From Augochlora pura (taxonomy: Eukaryota > Arthropoda > Insecta > Hymenoptera > Halictidae): 64,000 nucleotides of DNA. The stretch is from assembly GCF_028453695.1 (NCBI RefSeq), contig NC_135778.1, forward strand, positions 39,699,985 through 39,763,984, written 5' to 3'. A program made the position numbers and the translations under genes. Of this stretch, positions 60,964 to 64,000 are shown in pieces (position 1 is the first letter of the stretch; every line of letters begins with the position of its first letter). The notes below the pieces were generated by a model. The model saw only the letters and a list, made by a program, of their open reading frames with translations. It searched no databases and was not told the DNA's origin.

Positions 60964-63535
60964 ACGAAAGCGAGAGAAAGGGTGGAAAGATAGAAAATAT
61001 AAAGAGAGAACGGAAGAGGACAGAACACAGAAAAAAATAGAGAAATAGAATTTGAAGGAACCTTAAACTTCTCGTAATTTGTAGGGAAAAGAAAAACAAT
61101 GTGCACGTTCATTATCAAACCGCTAAATAGCTGTATGTAACTCTCGCATACCCCACGGATTTTGCACGAAATACTCAACGACGTCCTAAGATTAAACAAT
61201 AAGTATCGAACGCGCGCGATGTGAAATGCATGTGGGTACACGACACGGTGTTATAAATAACGACGACCGGACACTGCGAGAAACGGGACTCTGATCGATT
61301 GTATCAACGGATTCTGTAAATCTTTATGTCTCGCGCGCCGCGTTATCCTTTCTTCGGACAAGTTAGGCGACGTTTAGCACCGTGCGAGTTATTATTTATT
61401 TTAGTGAAACCGAGTCGCGAATCTCGCGCGAATACTTTGTTCGAGAATTAAGTATTCCGCAATGTTTAAGAATAAAGCATTTTGCATTGTTTAACAATAG
61501 CGCGGAACGGAGAGAAAAGAATGATAGTTATTACAAACGGAGCAGAAAGATTTGTTTGGCACGCTAGTTATTTAACTCTTGATTTAATCGTGGAAAATTG
61601 ACAAACAAGGGTTGTCACACAGCGTTTGTTAATAATTATTAGCGTTCGAAATTAACGGCCCTAACCAGCGAACCTTTTTATAAACGTTAACGCACAAAAC
61701 GTTAGATTGTAACGTGTTCACATTTCGGAGCTATTTTTCACGAAAATTTAACGATTGTTAAGATTCCTGTGATTCTCGATAACAATTACCGAATACGCGA
61801 TTATTATCCAAAATGATTATTATAAGCGAAACATCCAAGCGTTTCAGATCGCACTAACGCAAAAAGTTGTCTCTGTTTTCTCGCGTAGGTTATCAAACGT
61901 TTCACGTAATTTTGTAGCGGAATCTTTTCGATCATTTTTATAACAAATATACGAGACAAGGATAATTACAAACACAAAGAGAGAGAGACACAAAGTGCCC
62001 AATTAATACTCTTTCTACGGTTTTATATTTGCCGGCCGGTTGTCCCACGTGTATTTCATCGATGCAAAAGAATGCAATATCTTGTACTAAATTAGAGCGT
62101 AGAATTTATATAAATTATACACTTCCTATGTGGATTTACCGTTTTTATTCTCATTTTTATCCTATCGCGGCGCGAGCTATACATATACGGATTTAGAATG
62201 AGACGGTTTACGTTCGTTCGCGTTTTAAACGAGAAGAAGAAGTAATCGTTCTTACCGACCCGATAGAAAAGAGTTATTATATATTATAATGATCGTTAAA
62301 CCCGGCTACCGTGCACCACAGTGTTTCCTATATTATTTATCGAAATTTCACCGGTCTTTTTAGTCCCCGTTTGCTCAACCGTAAGGAACGAAATTTATAA
62401 GAATGTAATTCCACTAAATGTACCGATGCGAATCGAACGTGTGCAGTATTTGGATAGCGGAGACTTAGAAGAATTAGTTGTATCGCATATCAGTTGTGTA
62501 ACTGCCGTTTCGTACAAATGCGTGATCTTTTTTCATAGTTTGTTACCGCTGGTATGTTAATCAATTCGACGAGCAATTTTTTCAACCACGATGAGTACGA
62601 ATAATTATCATCGTTGGTATTATATCTAATTCGCGATGCTTTCATTCTCTTCCCGTTCGAACCGAAGCTTTAATCGGGGAAAGGTATTTATACAAATTTT
62701 ATTATCGCTATTATATTGTAACGAAACGACACATGGAACATGAGACCGAAATGTACGCACCGTTTTTACGAGAGAATCGACGACGTGTTATATTTGTAAC
62801 GACGATCGCGATTATGATAGCGCTGTACATACTCGATGAGAACTTGTTTTTCCATATTAATTGTTAAGATGACACGTGATCGTTTTTATGGATGACTACC
62901 GTCTTTTTTGACAGAATTATTTTCTCAAAGTAACAATATTTCAAGGTTTTAGTAATTATAATACCGCGCTGAGAATTGATATTAATTGTTAATAGCGAAT
63001 TTGAAGCGTATTATTTAAAGCGTTGATTGGCGCAAAAATGTCTACGTTTAGTCATCGAATTAATTAACCCTTTATAATCAAAGCTACTTTCATCAGAAAT
63101 CTGGTATAACCTTCCTATTTTTAATTTCGCCACAAATAAGGTAAAAGTAATAGATCAAATAAATATTATTCATGTGAATATAACAATGTTTACGGTTGGT
63201 AAAGTGTTAAATGTAAAACGCTATATTTTTCAGCGTTCAAAACTGTAGAAAATAGACGGTCGCCTCTATGATACGGAGAAACAAGTTCTTATAACGGAAC
63301 CTTTGTTAGTTTTTTACTTGAGAATAAGTTACAAAGTGAATAATGGAGGCATACGATACTATAAAATAATGTTTAACGTTTAACGGCATAAACGGACGCG
63401 CAGAATCCACTGCGGCAAACCCGCTCTGTTACATCGAGTATACATCGGAGATTCCTTTAGTTTCGTGAATTGTTCCTCAGAGAAAAATCCCTTCGAAAAA
63501 CGCTCCATCGCCCTCGTGCCATCGACTCCGATCAA
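60827..63535 (+). other. Netrin 3' UTR and downstream sequence
   Basis: The stop is followed by a purine-rich stretch, a GT repeat running into a GA repeat (about 60928-60962) and AT-rich sequence. A possible polyadenylation hexamer AATAAA is at 61471-61476. Its use cannot be judged from sequence alone. No further gene is recognisable up to the TTAA-element chain at 63536. Confidence 0.45.
61471..61476 (+). other. Candidate polyadenylation signal
   Basis: AATAAA about 650 bp after the netrin stop. No downstream GT-rich element stands out, so its use is uncertain. Confidence 0.25.
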
Positions 63536-63641
63536 TTAACCCCTTGCCGTACATTTAACGAGCCATCACTCGTAACGGAGATTTATAACAATAAGCTGTT
63601 AGGTATAAATATTCATCCTTTAAGTAGAAATCAAATTTTAA
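63536..63641 (-). mobile_element. TTAA family B end, reversed, first link of a chain
   Basis: TTAACCCCTTGCCGTACATT is the reverse complement of the B right end (GGTACGGCAAAGGGTTAA). The segment ends at the TTAA that opens the next A element. Confidence 0.6.
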
Positions 63642-63831
63642 CCCTTTGCACTCGACTGCAAATCTAAAATAATTTTTCTAGTATTTCCGTTTTATATAAC
63701 AGAATATTTTCATCCATTTTATATAACAAAATTCATTCTATAAATTCATTCTATTATCTAAAATAACTTCTGAACGTATTATAGAAATTTGAATGGCGCC
63801 GCAGTGTCGCCACTCGAGTGCGAAGGGTTAA
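63638..63831 (+). mobile_element. TTAA-bounded miniature element, family A
   Basis: This 194-bp element starts TTAACCCTTTGCACTCGA and ends CACTCGAGTGCGAAGGGTTAA-like. It is the copy with the best-preserved ends. Non-coding. Confidence 0.85.
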
Positions 63832-63972
63832 TCTCTTGCTACCAATATTTAAACATTCGAGTAGATCTCAGCACACGATAAATATAAAATTCCTTTTTCT
63901 TCAAAATTAATGCGATACGAAAAACAATGTAATCATACTAATTGTAAAGAGAATGGTACGGCAAAGGGTTAA
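63828..63972 (+). mobile_element. TTAA-bounded element, family B
   Basis: 145 bp, from TTAATCTCTTGCTACC to GAATGGTACGGCAAAGGG plus TTAA, sharing its first TTAA with the A element before it. Confidence 0.78.
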
Positions 63973-64000
63973 ACGGAGGTATCACACAACTCGAGCAAGC

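Noticed and set aside
1..64000. tRNA genes, CRISPR arrays, bacterial operons
   Set aside because: No cloverleaf with A and B boxes, no spaced direct repeats with unique spacers and no ribosome-binding-site-led gene runs were seen; the sequence is animal and mostly intronic.

Overview
This is an animal genomic window, almost certainly insect and probably hymenopteran (ant or bee). That placement is inferred from AT-rich introns interrupted by CpG-rich patches, many short TTAA-bounded repeats, mariner relics and the residue pattern of the one recognisable gene. There are three fixed 100-base N gaps (17480-17579, 29875-29974, 30166-30265). I saw no bacterial-type operons, viral genes, rRNA, convincing tRNA or CRISPR.

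The only gene I can support is the C-terminal part of a secreted netrin (UNC-6 / NetA / NetB family) on the + strand. It is spread over six coding exons: 27281-27469, 40281-40430, 42085-42180, 57920-57988, 58921-59131 and 60622-60826. Every junction has AG/GT splice sites and the reading frame joins without a break. The exons encode 306 residues: laminin-type EGF repeat 2, laminin-type EGF repeat 3, a short acidic linker, and a complete six-cysteine netrin (NTR/C345C) domain ending in a stop at 60824-60826. The N-terminal laminin domain and EGF repeat 1 are not visible and should lie upstream of the window, so bases 1-27280 are probably intron, possibly with an unseen short exon.

Layout: 1-27280 holds only repeats, including AT-rich satellites, a foldback element at 2046-2274, a ~90-bp minisatellite at 10633-11215, a ~115-bp repeat at 16845-17215 and a 22-bp minisatellite at 18655-19055. 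27281-60826 is the netrin gene with introns of about 12.8, 1.7, 15.7, 0.9 and 1.5 kb. These are filled with TTAA-bounded miniature elements, a mariner fragment (34670-35180), a mariner-derived deletion element 74 bp from a splice acceptor (41636-42010) and a long-inverted-repeat element in the last intron (59268-59608). 60827-64000 is 3' UTR and downstream sequence, ending in a chain of TTAA elements (63536-63972).

The most interesting structure outside the gene is the TTAA element population. At least three families share TTAACCC-type ends, are often joined end to end through a shared TTAA, and in places carry internal tandem arrays of a 45-bp palindromic unit. Two unrelated upstream arrays are both dense in a YY1/Pho-like core (GCCATCTTG or AAAATGGCG). 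I found no wholly new protein system; most remaining open frames are short, low-complexity or AT-rich and look like chance.
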